This document shows positions 14,823 to 28,200 of a stretch of DNA of 64,000 nucleotides, piece by piece (position 1 is the stretch's first letter; every line of letters starts with the position of its first letter). The position numbers and the translations under genes are program-made. This DNA comes from Anseranas semipalmata. Its lineage: Eukaryota; Chordata; Aves; Anseriformes; Anseranatidae. The notes under the pieces were generated by a model. That model did not search any database, was not told where the DNA came from, and saw nothing but the letters and a program-made list of their open reading frames with translations. Location: contig VXAA01005219.1 in assembly GCA_013399115.1 (NCBI GenBank), forward strand, positions 123,078 to 187,077. Direction: 5' to 3'.

Positions 14823-15375
14823 TGTAATGGAACAAACTCTCCCTTGGAGAACAAGAGGTATTGTCTATGCTAAATCAAGTATCTGTGTAATCAACTCTCA
14901 TTTACGTAATATAGGACAAAAATTATGTTTAACGTTTAACCTAGGCTCCCTTTGATCAGGGGCAAAATGCTCCTTCTGGAAGGAACAAAGGAAAGTTGGT
15001 AAGAGAAAGAAGCCTTAAGTTGTCCTTAGGTGACATGTGACCATATATGGATAAAAAGGGGAAGGGTACTTCACCAGAAAAGACCACTGAAGACCACCAA
15101 GGACCCCCCAAAAAAGGAAGGCATGCGCAGAAGGACCTGAAAAGGGGCCGAGAAGAATGACGTTACATAATTACGCAACCTATGTAGATTAGAATGAACG
15201 TGTATTAGATAGGTACAATCAATGTATAAGTGTAACGAAGAAGCCAGCATCGGGTGTGCTTGATTTGTGGAAAATTCACTGAGCACCCAGGCCTGAATAA
15301 AAGCAATATCTCTCCTGAGTGTGTGCGAATTGGCTTGTTGCACACCGGGTAAGGGATCTGCTTTTTCGGACAACA
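14823..15375 (+). mobile_element. solo LTR of an endogenous retrovirus
   Basis: The proposed LTR starts TGTAATGG and ends GGACAACA, giving retroviral TG...CA termini, and is flanked by GTAC on both sides (14819-14822 and 15376-15379) as a possible 4-bp target-site duplication. Inside are a CArG box CCATATATGG (15041-15050), a TATA-like GGATAAAAAGG just after it, and the polyadenylation signal AATAAA (15296-15301) followed by a TGTGTG/GTTG-rich stretch, as expected across R and U5. No internal retroviral genes or second LTR are seen, so a solo LTR left by recombination is likely. The family is not identified. The 5' boundary rests mainly on the short duplication; another TGTTT start at 14926 was considered. 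Confidence 0.6.
15041..15050. promoter_or_regulatory. CArG box (SRF-type) inside the LTR
   Basis: CCATATATGG fits CC(A/T)6GG exactly and sits directly upstream of a TATA-like element. In established biology this is the serum response factor site, and CArG-type elements occur in some avian retroviral LTRs. Activity of this copy is unknown. Confidence 0.5.
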
Positions 15376-18300
15376 GTACCTCAAGGTCTCCTTCAGAAAA
15401 TAAAGTCTCAAAACAAAGCTTTGATTGCAGAGCCCAACATCACGGCTCCGAAATGGCTGGGATGAGATTCAAACACAGTAAACTAGATGGCATCCTGCTT
15501 GGGCTCTGACATATTTCCACTGGAAATAAAATCTAAAACTGAAACCTTACTGATGCTAACTGTTGTGAAATCTTTCCCTAGAGACAGACACAGCAGAATG
15601 CACCTATCCTGGACAGAGAAGGGGATTTCTTTTGTTAGGAAGCTCTCCTTAATCTCTTTGAGTACCAAGAGGCAGACTGAGTTTCCAGAATATGTTTTCT
15701 CGTACTTCAACAGTGGTGACTCTTCCCTGTATTTACTGAGCTAGGCTAAAGAGCATATGTGGGGTTGAGGAGGTTTTACTGCAACTCCTCGTAGTGCCCT
15801 GTGACTGCTGAGATGTTGTGGAGAACTGGAGGCTGATGGTCCTGCCATGGGGTCTAAATTCTTTGTGTTCAGTACCTCTTACAAGGGGGAAGTGCAGGGG
15901 TGGATGAGTGTAGCAATGTTCCTTCTTCACTCTCATCATTGCTTAGGTTTCCCTAAGTGTTGTAATTTTCGATTGATTTTCCTGCTGTAAAGCTGCCTTT
16001 GACCCACTTGATTTTCTACTGCTAAAGGAGAAGTGCTAGATAAGTTGGTGTAAGCTTTTAAGGCACTTTTTAGGAGGCTCTACACCCAAGTCTTCTTGAA
16101 TACACTTTATTTGGTGGGTGGGTTTGGCTTTTGTTCACAGGGGTTGCGACTCCTCTCTCTATCGCAGGTGTTGTTCCAAGAGCCAGCCACATCTTGCTGC
16201 CTCGTCTACTTTTTCCCCCTTAAAATCAGTCTCGCTGTGTGTGTGGGTGTCTAGATACAAGAGCACGTCACTCTCCTGCTTTGCAGTCCTCTGCAGTCAT
16301 TGCATTAGCATTTCCTTAGCACCGTGGCATCTAGGTGAGATTTCCCAGGGAAAAGAGGATGGTGCTGAAGTAGCACTCACCTGTTGCACAAATAAAATGA
16401 TACGTGCTGCAGTGTCTGCTGCAGCTTTGGTGCCTTGTAAAGGAGATTTTATTCTCCTGTGGCAAATCCAGCACAAAAATAGCTTCTGGTAGAGGTTTCA
16501 CACACAGCGTGAGCGGCGCTCTGCAGCGACAGGATGCACTGCAGACAAATTGTGTTTTTTTTCTAAAGTCAAGCAGCATTTTAGCATCCAAACGCTGCCT
16601 GTGCTAATTGCAGCTGCCATTAAGATGGCAACGAATGCCACTCAGACAGCTCAGCATCTGTCAGATCCCCCGAGGTTCACATGCAGGCACTTGGATCCTT
16701 CTCATACAAGCCGGTTCGCAGGTGCAAAAAATACCGTTTTGAGGCCATTCTTTGTGTCAGGCGAACTAGGCACAAGTCTTCACAGCCCCTTCCCTGTCCT
16801 TTGCTAACAAGGCATAGCACATCTGGTGTATTGTGGTGTCCAAGCAAGGTTTGCTACGTGGTAGAGCTCCAGCCCAGGGGAATTGGTGCCTTTAGACTGC
16901 AGGAGACAGAGAGGAAACACAGGGCCACTTTGGAGCCGTTTTTTAGGGACAGAGTGTGAAGCTGTCCACATAGAGTCGTCGTTTTCTCCTTTTCCTGGTG
17001 GCAGGGCGAGGCTGTGCCCCGGTCGCTGGAGTGACACGCAGGCCGATGGTCAGTGTTGTTTTACTGGTGCAAAGCTCTGCACCATGGCCCTGCTTTGTTA
17101 CGACCAAGCAAGTGATCTGCTAATCCAGCACAGAGCCCAACAGAGCACTCACGTAACGCAGCAGCTCTCTGGAAGAACCTGCCTGTGTCATTAATCTGCA
17201 ACATTATTTAATTGTGAGCTAGAATCCAGGATGGCACATTATCTGCTAGTTCTGTCCTTGTGAATCTCCAGTGGAAGGAGATTAATAATCCAGATGGCTG
17301 GTAAAATGTTTGTTTTATCATGCTTTCTGATTATTATGAGACTATCAGCCCTCAGTGCCTATTCAAGTAAAATGTCCTCTGCATACAGTGTATGCATTCA
17401 GCAGTCTAAATATATAGTAATTACAGGTCAGCTAATGTTGGAATGGTGCCATTTGGTGATTTTATGCACCATTTGGGCATAGCTGCAAATTGATAAATCA
17501 CATTTCTACAGATTTTATATAAATCACATATAATATTAACTAGCACAATGAAGCGATCAGCTCTCCCTGGCTCCTGGAACTGGGTCCTTAGGCAAAAGGG
17601 GCTTTTTTATTTGACTATTTTACTTTTATCTGCCTCTGCCAATTATTGCTGGTCATGACTTCCTAATCAGGGTTGAGTTTTCAAATGGGGCTGCGAGCCT
17701 CGTGATAAGCCTGTTCTTCTCCACACGTAAGGTGGCCTTTCCGTGTGAAATACCACTTAGGAATAGCGTTATGCAACTTGCTTTTTTTTTTTTCTGTACT
17801 TTTTGTTGGTTCCTTTTAATTAATTCTTAATACAAAGAGTTCGAAATGGTTCTCGTGGCAGCATTCATTTTTTTGCCATGTTGGACCTCTTCAGTGGTGT
17901 AGGGGAGGCCTACGCAGCACTGTATTATTTCAGAGGCTGTGCTTTTTTGCATTGCAGAGGTGTTAAAAAAGGCACTGAAGGCTGATTTGTTATTGTAGGG
18001 TTGTTGATGGTTGCTGAACAGCTGTTATTTTTACTTTTTCCCTGAAAAATAGACGATGTTGAACGCAGTAATCCAGGCTGGTATCCCAAAGCTACCTCCG
18101 CTCCAAGCCACAGCCCCTGATTGCTGAGGAGGGCAGGACAGGAGCCTAGAGAGACTCCTTGAAATCTAAGTGAGGTGATGGGCTGTCAGGGGACTGAATT
18201 CCCATCTCCTCTCTGTGGAAAGGCCTCCAGGAGCTTAGCAGGGGTGGCAGCGCCCATCTTGAGTAGGGAAGACCGGGCAGATGAGGTGAGACTGAGAGGA

Positions 18301-20650
18301 AACTAGACTTCTGAAGTTTCTTTTATGAAACAGACATATTTTTACTGGGAGGGAGGTAAATCTGTGCACTGGTGTCCAGCACACATTGGAAAATAGCTAG
18401 GGAAGAGGAGAGCCCTTTTTCCATCAGTGGTATCTCAGCCGCTACTCGCAGCAGTGGAGGGTCAAGCACTCCAAGCAGGAGAGCGTTTTGGGAGAGTTGC
18501 ACGTGTCTAAATCCTAGCAAACAAGGCCCCTCCGCCTACAGGTGGCTGTGGACTGGGCTAAAACAGGAACCTTAGCAGTATTGTCTAGATCAACTAAACG
18601 TGACATTTGCTAAGGTACCGGGAAAAATAGCGTCACCCCCAGCGTGCCTCTTCCACCTCGCTGCCGCCTGCAGCGCACCCGCGTGGAGGTGTGAGCTCCT
18701 CATCTGTTGGGAGTCACGCTCCAGGCTTCAAATGATCCCCTGGAAGAATGATCATTGCTTGAACTGTGGAGAACCGTGGAGGTTAAGGCAAAAAGACAAA
18801 AGGTTTGAACAGCGCGGTGGGATTAGGGCTTTCTGCAGCTGGGGCTGGGGAGCGCGGGTGGAAGGCACGTTTGGCTTCTCTCCATGTTCAACCTAATCGA
18901 GTTGTTGCATTTGTTTTTAATCCGAAACAGGAGTCATCTAGACTACAAGTGTATTTTTTTTTTCCTTTTGGGAACATGAATCCTAGCAGGAAAGAGCAAA
19001 AATTTCATTAAGGAGAAAAGCAGGACTCCTGAGATTCCCAGATGTGGAAGCTGGGAGTGCTCCTACAGTACACAAAAGGCGTACCAAATTCCGAGGCTTT
19101 CAGAAATCATGAAAGTTTGCAAGCTTGCTGTTTGCCTTAGAGATTCAAAGCCTTTAGGATTCATGCTTTCAAGCTTTTTTCCCCTTACTATCACAAAGAT
19201 TAGATCTTCCCTGCTTTTTTTTTTTTTTTTAATGAAAATGAGTTTTTCCTCACGATCACCTGACTCCAGGAATTAGGGTCTAACATTATCCTCTGGTGCC
19301 AAACCGGCGGGAGAGTGGTGAACCTTAGCAGCAGGCTGGTAGGGCGGAAGGTGTTCTTAATGTGAGCTAACGGGAGCCGAGGGTTTAACATCTACACTGC
19401 TCCTGCTTGATTTTCAACATATATTTGGCTTGGAATACCAATAAAGCTGTCACGAGGTTATATCCCTCAAAGGGCTCGCTGTGCAACCCTGTCCTTTCTG
19501 GGTCCGTTTTCTCTTCTGAAGGTTGCCTCTAGGTTTTTACAGCAAGCCCCTGCCCCCTAAAATCAGCATCACTAGTGTAGGTGTAAGTCAGCGCACCGTG
19601 ATTGCTTTGGACGATACCATTGGCATGGTAGTTACTCAGATGCAGCACTTGGAAGTTTAATTTTCAGCGTAAAACACTCGTGTTACGCGAAGCGTTGCTC
19701 CATCTTGGAGCCATTGAAACCTCTTCTGTAGCAGAGGGAGTCTTGCTGGGAAGGGACCTGTTTTCTGGCTAGCCTTTGGGTTGTTTGTGACATTCTTCTA
19801 GAATTTGTTTCTGCCTGCCAGGAGGGGTTTTGCATACAGGATCCCTGTATCTTTGAGTGCAGTTAGATCACTTGTTTGCTGCCTTCCCTCGCGGGGACCC
19901 AGGGCTCCACCATGTGCAGCCCCAAAAATGAAATGGGCTCTTGGCTCTGGTGAAAGGCATGGAGCCTTCGTGCTTTGAGGATGGCTCCTTCGTGCCGAGG
20001 CGGTCGCTGGTGGGAGGGTTATCTCACCTTGGCAGGCGTTGCTGTCTCCCTCCGGTCTCCTGAAGCACACAAGGAGGTCCCATGTGGGCAGCACGGGTGG
20101 GAGACGAGGTGGGCAGAGTGGGCGGGATGCCGGATCCATCCTGGCTCTGCCACTCGCTCCTTCGGGCAAACGGTCTGCTCTGGGTTCCTCCCAGGAACGT
20201 GCCCAGCACTGCCTGGACGTGGTGTGGGCACAGCCCGGCGTCGGCAGCGCTCCGCGAAGCTCGGCAAAGGCTTGGTGTCCCCGCAGACCCTGCCCTGCTG
20301 CTGGCAAAGAGGGCATCTTGTCACTTAAACGGGCATCGTGACCCCACGCAACCTCGTGTACAGTCCCTGGTAGCTCCAGGACATGGCACAGATGTGAGCA
20401 GGGTGAAAAGTCAGGCTTTTATGGCTTTTTTCTTTTTTTTTTTTGCCTAAGTTTGCAGCATCATTAACATTCTGCTAAAGAGATGTGTTTTCTTCAAACA
20501 CCTCGGCTTCTTGGCCTGTGCAACTCGCCGTAGGAAGACAAAATGTGGGAGCTGTAATAAGAGGAGACGTGGCTTAGCAAAACGTAATAAATGGTTAGGA
20601 AAACAGGGAAGGAGCGTGGGAAGGTCTAGGTTTTTTTCACTTTGCTAATT

Positions 20651-20679
20651 TACAGGAACACAGCCTGTACAGGAACACA
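20651..20679. repeat. 12-bp direct repeat, period 17
   Basis: TACAGGAACACA occurs at 20651-20662 and again at 20668-20679, separated by GCCTG. Each copy contains AGGAACA, close to a steroid-receptor half-site, but the two copies are direct rather than inverted. Confidence 0.8.
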
Positions 20680-22038
20680 ATAAAGATGTTTAAAATAGAA
20701 ATTAAGCTGAATACTGGGAAATTACTAAAAACTGTTAACAGTGAAAAGAAGAATAAAAGATGAGGTTAACTATGCAGCTTGTTTTCCTTGTGCCTGTCTG
20801 TGTGGACAGTTTCACTGTTTACAGGTCGATGTGTTTTTATGTTTCAAGGTCTGCAGTATTTGGGCCTTTAAATTCTGAGAAGAAAACTTGCTTCATTTAT
20901 ATAACAACCGAGACAGTATTTGTAAGATAGCAGTATTTCTGTGTTTTAGCCTGTATGTAATGGTCATTTACAAACTACGTTGAGCTCAGTTTGAGTTTCT
21001 AAGAGTCATTTTAAGCAGATTTTGTTTTGGGGAAAAGGTAACAAAAGGAGGCACTTGATCCATGTGCTGCGTTCAAAGACAGACTAGGAGTCAGCGTTAG
21101 TTCTTAGTTTACAAGTTCGATATATGTTTTTATTTGATGGAAATTCAGTGTGCTGAAAATGCAGAGATCCTTTTTCATTGCTTTCAGCACTTGATTGCAA
21201 TTTGAAGTATTCAGTGCCCAGGGGTGTGCTTGGCACCCAGTCCAAACCTGCCCTCGGACCCCCATGTGTTAGGAGATTTATTCTGCCAAGTAATGGCCCC
21301 ATCTGATCTCAGCGCGGTTTAGGGATCATAATCTCAGGATGCTGAGATAGGGCATTTGCCTGAGTGAGAATGGCTCTTTGTGTGAAATGATGGGGAAAGC
21401 AGCTGTGAAATGAAAATCAATGCTCATTCACAAATCCCGGCCTGGGAAGTTTGCAGAAACCTCAGTGCTGCAACCCGGTTAGCCTGAGCTGATGTTCAGA
21501 TTCGTTCAGATTTCTGAACCAGACGTATCTCGTCCTTCGTAAGTCAGCCACCTGGAAGGTCTGATCCCTCCTCCCAGAGGTTTCCTCCCGCCAGAGCAGG
21601 CCCCAGCCGATGCTGCGTGAGGCCGGGGGAAGGCGATGCTTTGCACTAGCAACTGCAGGTTCCATGAGGTTGGTCTGTTGCACATAGGAACACGTCTCGG
21701 TTCGGAGCACTTGACAGCATCCAGCTGCCCAGTTGCCCCTTCCTATGATTATTCTCTATCTGGGATCAAAACTGTCCAAGCCTGAAACGGCTTTGCTACG
21801 AGGAGCCGAGCAGTGTGCGGGGAACCACCTGGGGCCGTGGTTCCACCACAATCAAGATGGGCTCTCAGGGCTGCCAGGGGTGCCGTGGTGCGCTGCTGGC
21901 AGGAGCATCGCCGTTGCCCTAAGGAGGGAGTCGACCCAGCATCTCCCAGCGCTGTGCCGACCACAGCCCAGCCTGCCTTTGTTCGTCGGCTTCCTGATGG
22001 CTTTCCAATAAGCTTGTTGCTCTCCTCTCCTTTTGCAG

Positions 22039-22230
22039 CTATGGGTGAACCAAGAAGATGGAGTGGAGGAGGGAACCAGCGACGTGCAGAACGGCCACCT
22101 GGATCCAAACGCCGACTGCCTCTGTCTCGGCAGGACAGTTCAGAACAGAGACCAAATGAGAGCTAATGTCATCAATGAAATAATGAGCACAGAGCGCCAC
22201 TATATCAAACACCTGAAGGACATCTGTGAG
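22039..22230 (+). CDS. ARHGEF9: ARHGEF9 exon: SH3-DH linker and start of DH domain
   Basis: This 192-bp, 64-codon exon is phase 0 at both ends. It begins [12 protein letters not shown] and continues through the acidic, polar linker [17 protein letters not shown]. It then enters the first conserved helix of the DH domain ([20 protein letters not shown], ending DICE). In Dbl-family proteins this helix (CR1 of the DH fold) packs against switch I of the Rho GTPase, and the glutamate in 'NEIMSTE' is the usual contact. Differences from the mammalian protein, as remembered, fall mostly in the linker. The acceptor is ttttgcag and the donor is GAG|GTATGC. It joins directly to the exon at 28963, whose first codon completes the 'ICE-GYLKQ' order known for collybistin. 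Confidence 0.97.
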
Positions 22231-25200
22231 GTATGCAGAGGTTGTGACACTGGGGACACAGCAGGACACACGATGGGCTGTTGAGAGCTGAGGACTGAGT
22301 TTCCCCTTGGGTGATGGGGGGAAAAGTTGCAGTGTGTTCGCGAGTAGTGTGTGTAATAGGGGAGCAGCATCTGTCAATAAGTATTGATACTTCTGAGTAT
22401 TTTCCACTGGATCTGTTAATTAGCTTTAGTTCGTATCAACCAAAAATGCAATTTTCTGATCTTTTTTCCTTACTACTTTGACTAAAAATGATGAGGTTGA
22501 GATCTTTCAAGCATTTCTCTTAATTAAAACCTCTGGCCATCTACTTTTGTCCTTGTGACTGGGGAAATGAGGTTGTAATTAAACCAATCAGTTAACCGTT
22601 TCACCTGTGTCTTTCACATGGGGTTCACAATTTCCCCTTGCTCAGGATGGCTTCCCTTTGCCTTTTCTTCTGGTCAGACTGAGAGCAAAACGTTTTCACT
22701 GTAGGAAATGAAGTACCTTACATTTACATAGTGTAAGGGAAACTGCAAGCAAATGAACATTGATGACTGACCCCTCACATCCGCGACTTGGTTCTTCTTC
22801 ATTATGTACAATTCACTCCCACAGCTCCTTACTGTCCTGCAGCCTTCATGCCAGGAGCTATGCCTGAAGTCCAATGGTGCAGGGCTTTCAGCTCATCCCT
22901 CTGAGTGTTTAGGGTTCCGTGAGCCCGTGCCCAGTCTTCCCAGAGTCAGTGTGGTGAAGCCCTTTGTGAATTCTGCTTAGAAAACGTCTTCCTCCTCCCT
23001 TCAGATTTGCCACTTTTCTCTTGACAAGGCAAAGCAGCCATCCAAAAAAGCATCCCTGATGCTTTTCAAATATGGAAGAGTCTTGGGATTTCAGTTTGGA
23101 ATTAGCTTAATTTCAGTGTGCTATTTCAGTCAGAGGGCTTTGCACTGAAGAAGGGAAGAACTGCAGGAACTTTTCCACATAGTGTCTCTTTTCCTGCATT
23201 TGAGCTTTTCTGTTGACAAACAAAATAAATCTGAACTTGCATTTCCCAGCCATGTCACCGTGCTTTTGCCAAATCAGACTCTCAAGCAGTGCAGATAGGT
23301 ATAGTTTCAGTGACATCCATGGAGTAACACTGATTTGCAGCACCTAACGATATGCCCGAGATGTGAAAGAGATCTGTGTGATACAAAATGGTATTGAGGG
23401 ATAAATCTTACCGCCAGGTAGAGCATCGGGAAATGATTCAGCTGCCTCACTTATAAACCAAGGAGGACCGAAATGGGCATTCTCATCTGCAGAATGATGG
23501 GCTGTCCCTTGCTGGTGAGAGTCTCATTTTGTTCAGTTTAATCAGAGCAATCCGTTTGCCTCCAGAAGGCTTGGGGACAGCTCAGTCACGCCAGGCGTTT
23601 CGGCACAGCGTGATGTGACCGCTCCCGGGCTGGCACGAGCTCCTCCCAGTGCTGCAGGATGGGTTTGTGCGGAGGTGTGACTTGTGCCGGGGAGCGAGTA
23701 GACACCAGACAGCCGCTGGTGAGACACAGAAGTGCTGCTGACAGTGGCAAATTCCCCTCTTCCCTTTGCTCTTTATTGGAAGGTGTCAGGACAAACAGCA
23801 GCGATACGGCGTATTGGAGGGAGTAACAGCGGAGTTCTGGCTGGCGAAGGCTGAGCCTGACGTAGAGTTGAGTTCAGCAGCGTAGTTATGCTCTCGTTGC
23901 TGAGTTATAATGAATAACAAGTCCTAATGCCAGTGAGGCACCTTAAGATGTGAGGTTGTTGTCGGAGGACCGTAGCCCCTGTGAGGTAATTAAGAGCCCT
24001 CCGATTGCTCTTTTCTGCTGTAGGATGTGTTCCTAGTGCCTGCTACTATATTATTATACACCGTGTTATTATTTGTAATACCCGCGGCACCAGTCCTGCC
24101 AAGTTGGGAGCTCACAAGCTAGCCAGCACCAGAAAGAAAATCACCTGCGCAAGCCAAGGCCTGCGCGGAGCAGCCGGCTTGGAGGGGAGTTCCTCCTCCC
24201 AGCAAAGCCACGCATCTCCGAGAGCTGCTGCTGCTGTGCCCTTGCTTAGAGTGTGAAGGTCTGGTTGCTGCTTGGTGAAACAGTTTTGTGAAGATTTTTA
24301 TTAGGGGCAAAATGCTGAGCTTTCCCTGGACTGCATTAGCAGGAGCGGATGGATCGTTATTCTGAAATATCACCGAGGGGAAAAGAAAGAAAAAAGAATT
24401 TAGCCTTAGGGAAACATCCAGCAATAGGAATTTCAGGCTTAGCAGTTAGAGGTTAGAGAAATAATCAGCTACTGAAAGCTAGGCTTTCATAATGGTTAGC
24501 AACAGCCAGCCTTACTGGCACAGCGCTGCTCGCTGCCTGTCCTGTAAAGCACCACAGCTACACAGGGCCATCTCCAGGCTGGAAAAGTGTCCCCGTGCCC
24601 TGGGGCTTTGGTCCAGGGACGGTACGGGGGCAGCCAACTTCCATTGCTGCTTTTTTACTCTTTTCCAAGTAATTTCACTTTGAATTTATTTTTTAATAAT
24701 GTTGACAGGATTCCACCTAAGCTTTGCTTTGGTGCCAGGACAGCTCTGAATGCTGAGTGGCAAACATCCTCAGTGCATCTTAGCGTGTCAAACCAAGTCT
24801 GTTGTGCAGAGCTGACGGGACCAGTTTTCACGTGGTCCGGATGGCATTAGCTTGACTCGTTCTTGGAGGTGAACGCCACTTCTCTGTGCTGCCTCGGAGC
24901 CCAGCAACAGAAAACCCGCTTGGCAGCAATGCGGTTTGCCTTCAGAGGACCCCATCTGGGGAGCTGCTGGCCCTTCGGTGTGACCAGTTTCTCATCCGTG
25001 GCTAGCAGACTGGAGGGCAGCTCTGTAGAAAGCTTTTTAGATTGATGAGGATGTATATACATACATGTATTCCCCAGTGCACAGTTTGTAGCTGTCTTTC
25101 ACAGCTTGCTTGGGCACTTTGTCTGTTCTGGAGTTGGCTTCTTCTGTGCCCTTCTGAGGAACCAGCTTGTGTTCCTGATGGACTTTATTAAACATTTTAG

Positions 25201-28200
25201 GTGGGTCCCAGGGCAATCACAGTCTGTGCCAGAAAAATTAGTGGTGCTGCTGGGGAACAGGAGTGGAGCAGGGCTGATGGCAAGGTTCTGTGCCTGATGT
25301 TCAGAGCTTGCTGTTGTCCAGTGCTTTAGAGCCCTGACTGCCTGGGAGCAGACACAGCTCTGGTTTGCCTTTTTAATTCAAACAGCCTCGGCTTTGTTCT
25401 TGGGCTTACTCTTGGTGTGTGTGTTTCAGCATAACGCTTGCCTGGATGCTGTGAGCACTGCTCCAGAGATCAGGATTTTGACAGCCCAAATGGTGCTGGT
25501 CCAAACTGGGGGTAGTCTACAGGACAGTGTCTCCCCAGACTGGCTTAGAGATGGAAGGAGACTGGAATGTCACCACCACTGCCTTTTAACTTACAGCCTG
25601 CAGCAACTCTCATCTCCTCCTCGTGCTGAGAGGATTCCTGCTGAAAGCACTCCCTTGCTCTCAGCAGGACAAGAAGAAGGATGGATGGATTGGCCACCTC
25701 TCCTGACTGTCTCTAAAGCCACTCTGGGGTCGAGAAAACTTAGCACTTAACCTCCTGCAGATACTTTCCAACTTTGGCCTGTACCTCAGGGACTACATGG
25801 AAAAGTACTTTAAAGGGGGATAGTTTGACAGATATTTTTAGGTATTCACTGAACAAAACACTCTCCAACATCTGCTCATCAGTCAGCTATTCCTTCTCTG
25901 AGCAAACCTGATGGGATGAGCAGGAGGAAGATGACATTGTTTTATGTAACAGAAGTAAATTTACTGGAAAAAATATGCAGCAGCCTTCTGGCTGGTGCTT
26001 GTTGCATGTTTTATATAAATCTTCAGTCTCCCCTTTGCTGGAAACCAAAGATGGAAATGCACAAGCTGGAGAGAGGATAAGGCTTAGGGAACTCCGTGCG
26101 TTCAGTAATTCTCCCCGTGGTTTTATAGGTGCCTGTACAGAAATGTGCTGCTTCAGCTTCTCTGAAACACGTGACTTAGGCAAAGTGATGAGCCAGCACA
26201 CAGAGGACAGGGACTGTTCAGGACAGTCGTTGCAGCCAATAGCAACCCCAGGGCTGAAAGTTGTTCACATAAATCATCACTGACCGATTTCACAGAACAG
26301 TGTGTGTGAGAGGGGAGCCTGGCTTGCAGGCAGCCTGCAGCGTGCAGCGGGGCAAAGGTCCTGGCACAAATGGCTTTCAGCAGTCATTCAGCACTGCTAG
26401 CTCTGCAGCCAGCATCAAAAAGAAGAACCTGGCCTCAGGGGCAGGTCCACGTCTTTTTTTTTTTAAGATCTTCTGAGTTAAGCAGGTAAACATGAAAAGC
26501 AGCATGGAAAATATTCTGTGTTGTTCCATGATAGTTTGCATTTTTATTTGCCCTTCAACTGTCCTGCAACATGGGAAGCAGCCTGCTTCCATTCCTCCTG
26601 GCCTTGAAAAATGAGAGAGGGAAACCCAGGGAAATGAGTCATCGAGGAGCTCCTGGAAGAAGAAAGACCTAGATTTAGTAAATGTGGAAGGTATTCCATA
26701 ACACAAGCTTCGCAGCTGAACAAGCAGAAAAATTCAGGGTAACAGCATCCTTCTAGCTAAGCTGGACATTGCAGAGGCTGGTTCTGTGCCAGGTCAGCCA
26801 AAGTTGCATTTATCATTCATCTGTTTGAAGTTCTCCCTCCCAGGAACCACATGGTGAGGCTGAAGGACAGTTTATTACAGCGTTCCAGTGGTTTGCATTG
26901 TGGACCAGCAGCTGCGTGTCACCAGCTGGCGGTTCGTCTGTGTGACTAAGCATCTAGAGCTCCCAAATATAGCCATTCAACTGGAGCTGTTGGCATTTTT
27001 CCCCTTCTTTTTTTTTTCTCTCACTGTATAATAAAGAAAGGCAAAGTTATCTAATGATGACCCCCGTATTATCCTGTTTTCAGACAAGAGGACACTGTCC
27101 AGAAAAAGGCAGCACAGCATTAGATATTTAGCCTTGCAAAGTTTCTAGTCTAAATCATCCAGACAGGAGAAGCACAGTGGGGTGAAGTGATTTGCTGAAT
27201 GTCACACAGATCAGTGGCAGGGGCAGAAATTCAGCCCAGGCATCCTGAGCCTCCATGTGTCACCCCATCCCCTGGACCACATGTGCTTCAGGCAAACGTG
27301 TTTGAAGTCTTTGAAACCAGGACGGTGAGTTCATGGACAAGGCAGGGTCAGCAAAATGGGGAGGCAGGCAGAGCTTGGTGTGTTCTGCTTTTTGCCAGAA
27401 TATTGATCCACCCAGTCTTTTTAGGTCAGGAGGTCTTTGGAGCGGTGCTTCCTTGTTAATCTGTGTTTGTGTGATGTCCAGCTAGACTCAGGCTCAGCAC
27501 CACTGGGTATCATGGGCAGGGGAAGAATAAACAAGAAGGACCTTTGTGTTATTGCACTGGGCCAGGATGCAGGAGATCTGAATAGTTGCCAGCGCTATTG
27601 CAGATTCATTCTGTGACTTTGGAGATTTTCCTTAAACTCTCTCCATCCCAGTTCTTCCTCTCTTTCTCCATTTATCTTTCATGTCTGTAGACTCAGTGAG
27701 GGAGCCTGATGTTTGTACAGAGCAGGACACGGAGCCTTTTCCTCTGTTCCCACTTAAACAAGGAAGAAGAGCAATGAAAGATGACAGCTGAGAAAACAGG
27801 ACAAAATTTCTCCCTGTTTTTATGCTGTTTGGAATAGCGTATTTGGGGTAATCTCATGAAGGACAGAGGAAACAAAAATTAAAATAATGCTGCTTTCCTC
27901 TAGATGGCATTGATCAGCAGCTCGTGCTGTTCCCGCGATCGGGCAAGCCGTAACGCCCAGCCAACGTCCTGCCTCACTTTTGGGGTTCCCTGCCATGAGG
28001 CTGGCAGGACAACAGCCCTGCTGCTTTTGTCTCAGACTCGGGAAGGTGAATGGCGTGGGGATAAAGCATGCTGCCTCCCAAGTCGGGGGAAGCTGGGAGA
28101 GCGTTTGCCTTCAGCATTTCACTGGGTGCTGAAACGGCTCTGGATGGGTACGGCGTCCCTTCCCTCTTCCTAGAGCAAAGGCACGCAACCCCACGTTAGA

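Noticed and set aside
14926..15375. LTR beginning at TGTTTAACG
   Set aside because: Flanking bases (AATTA versus GTACC) do not match; the start at 14823 gives a matching GTAC pair, although this is not proof.
19798..20341. Overlapping ORFs of 100-172 codons on both strands
   Set aside because: They shadow each other in a GC-rich patch; none shows a domain or exon-like borders.
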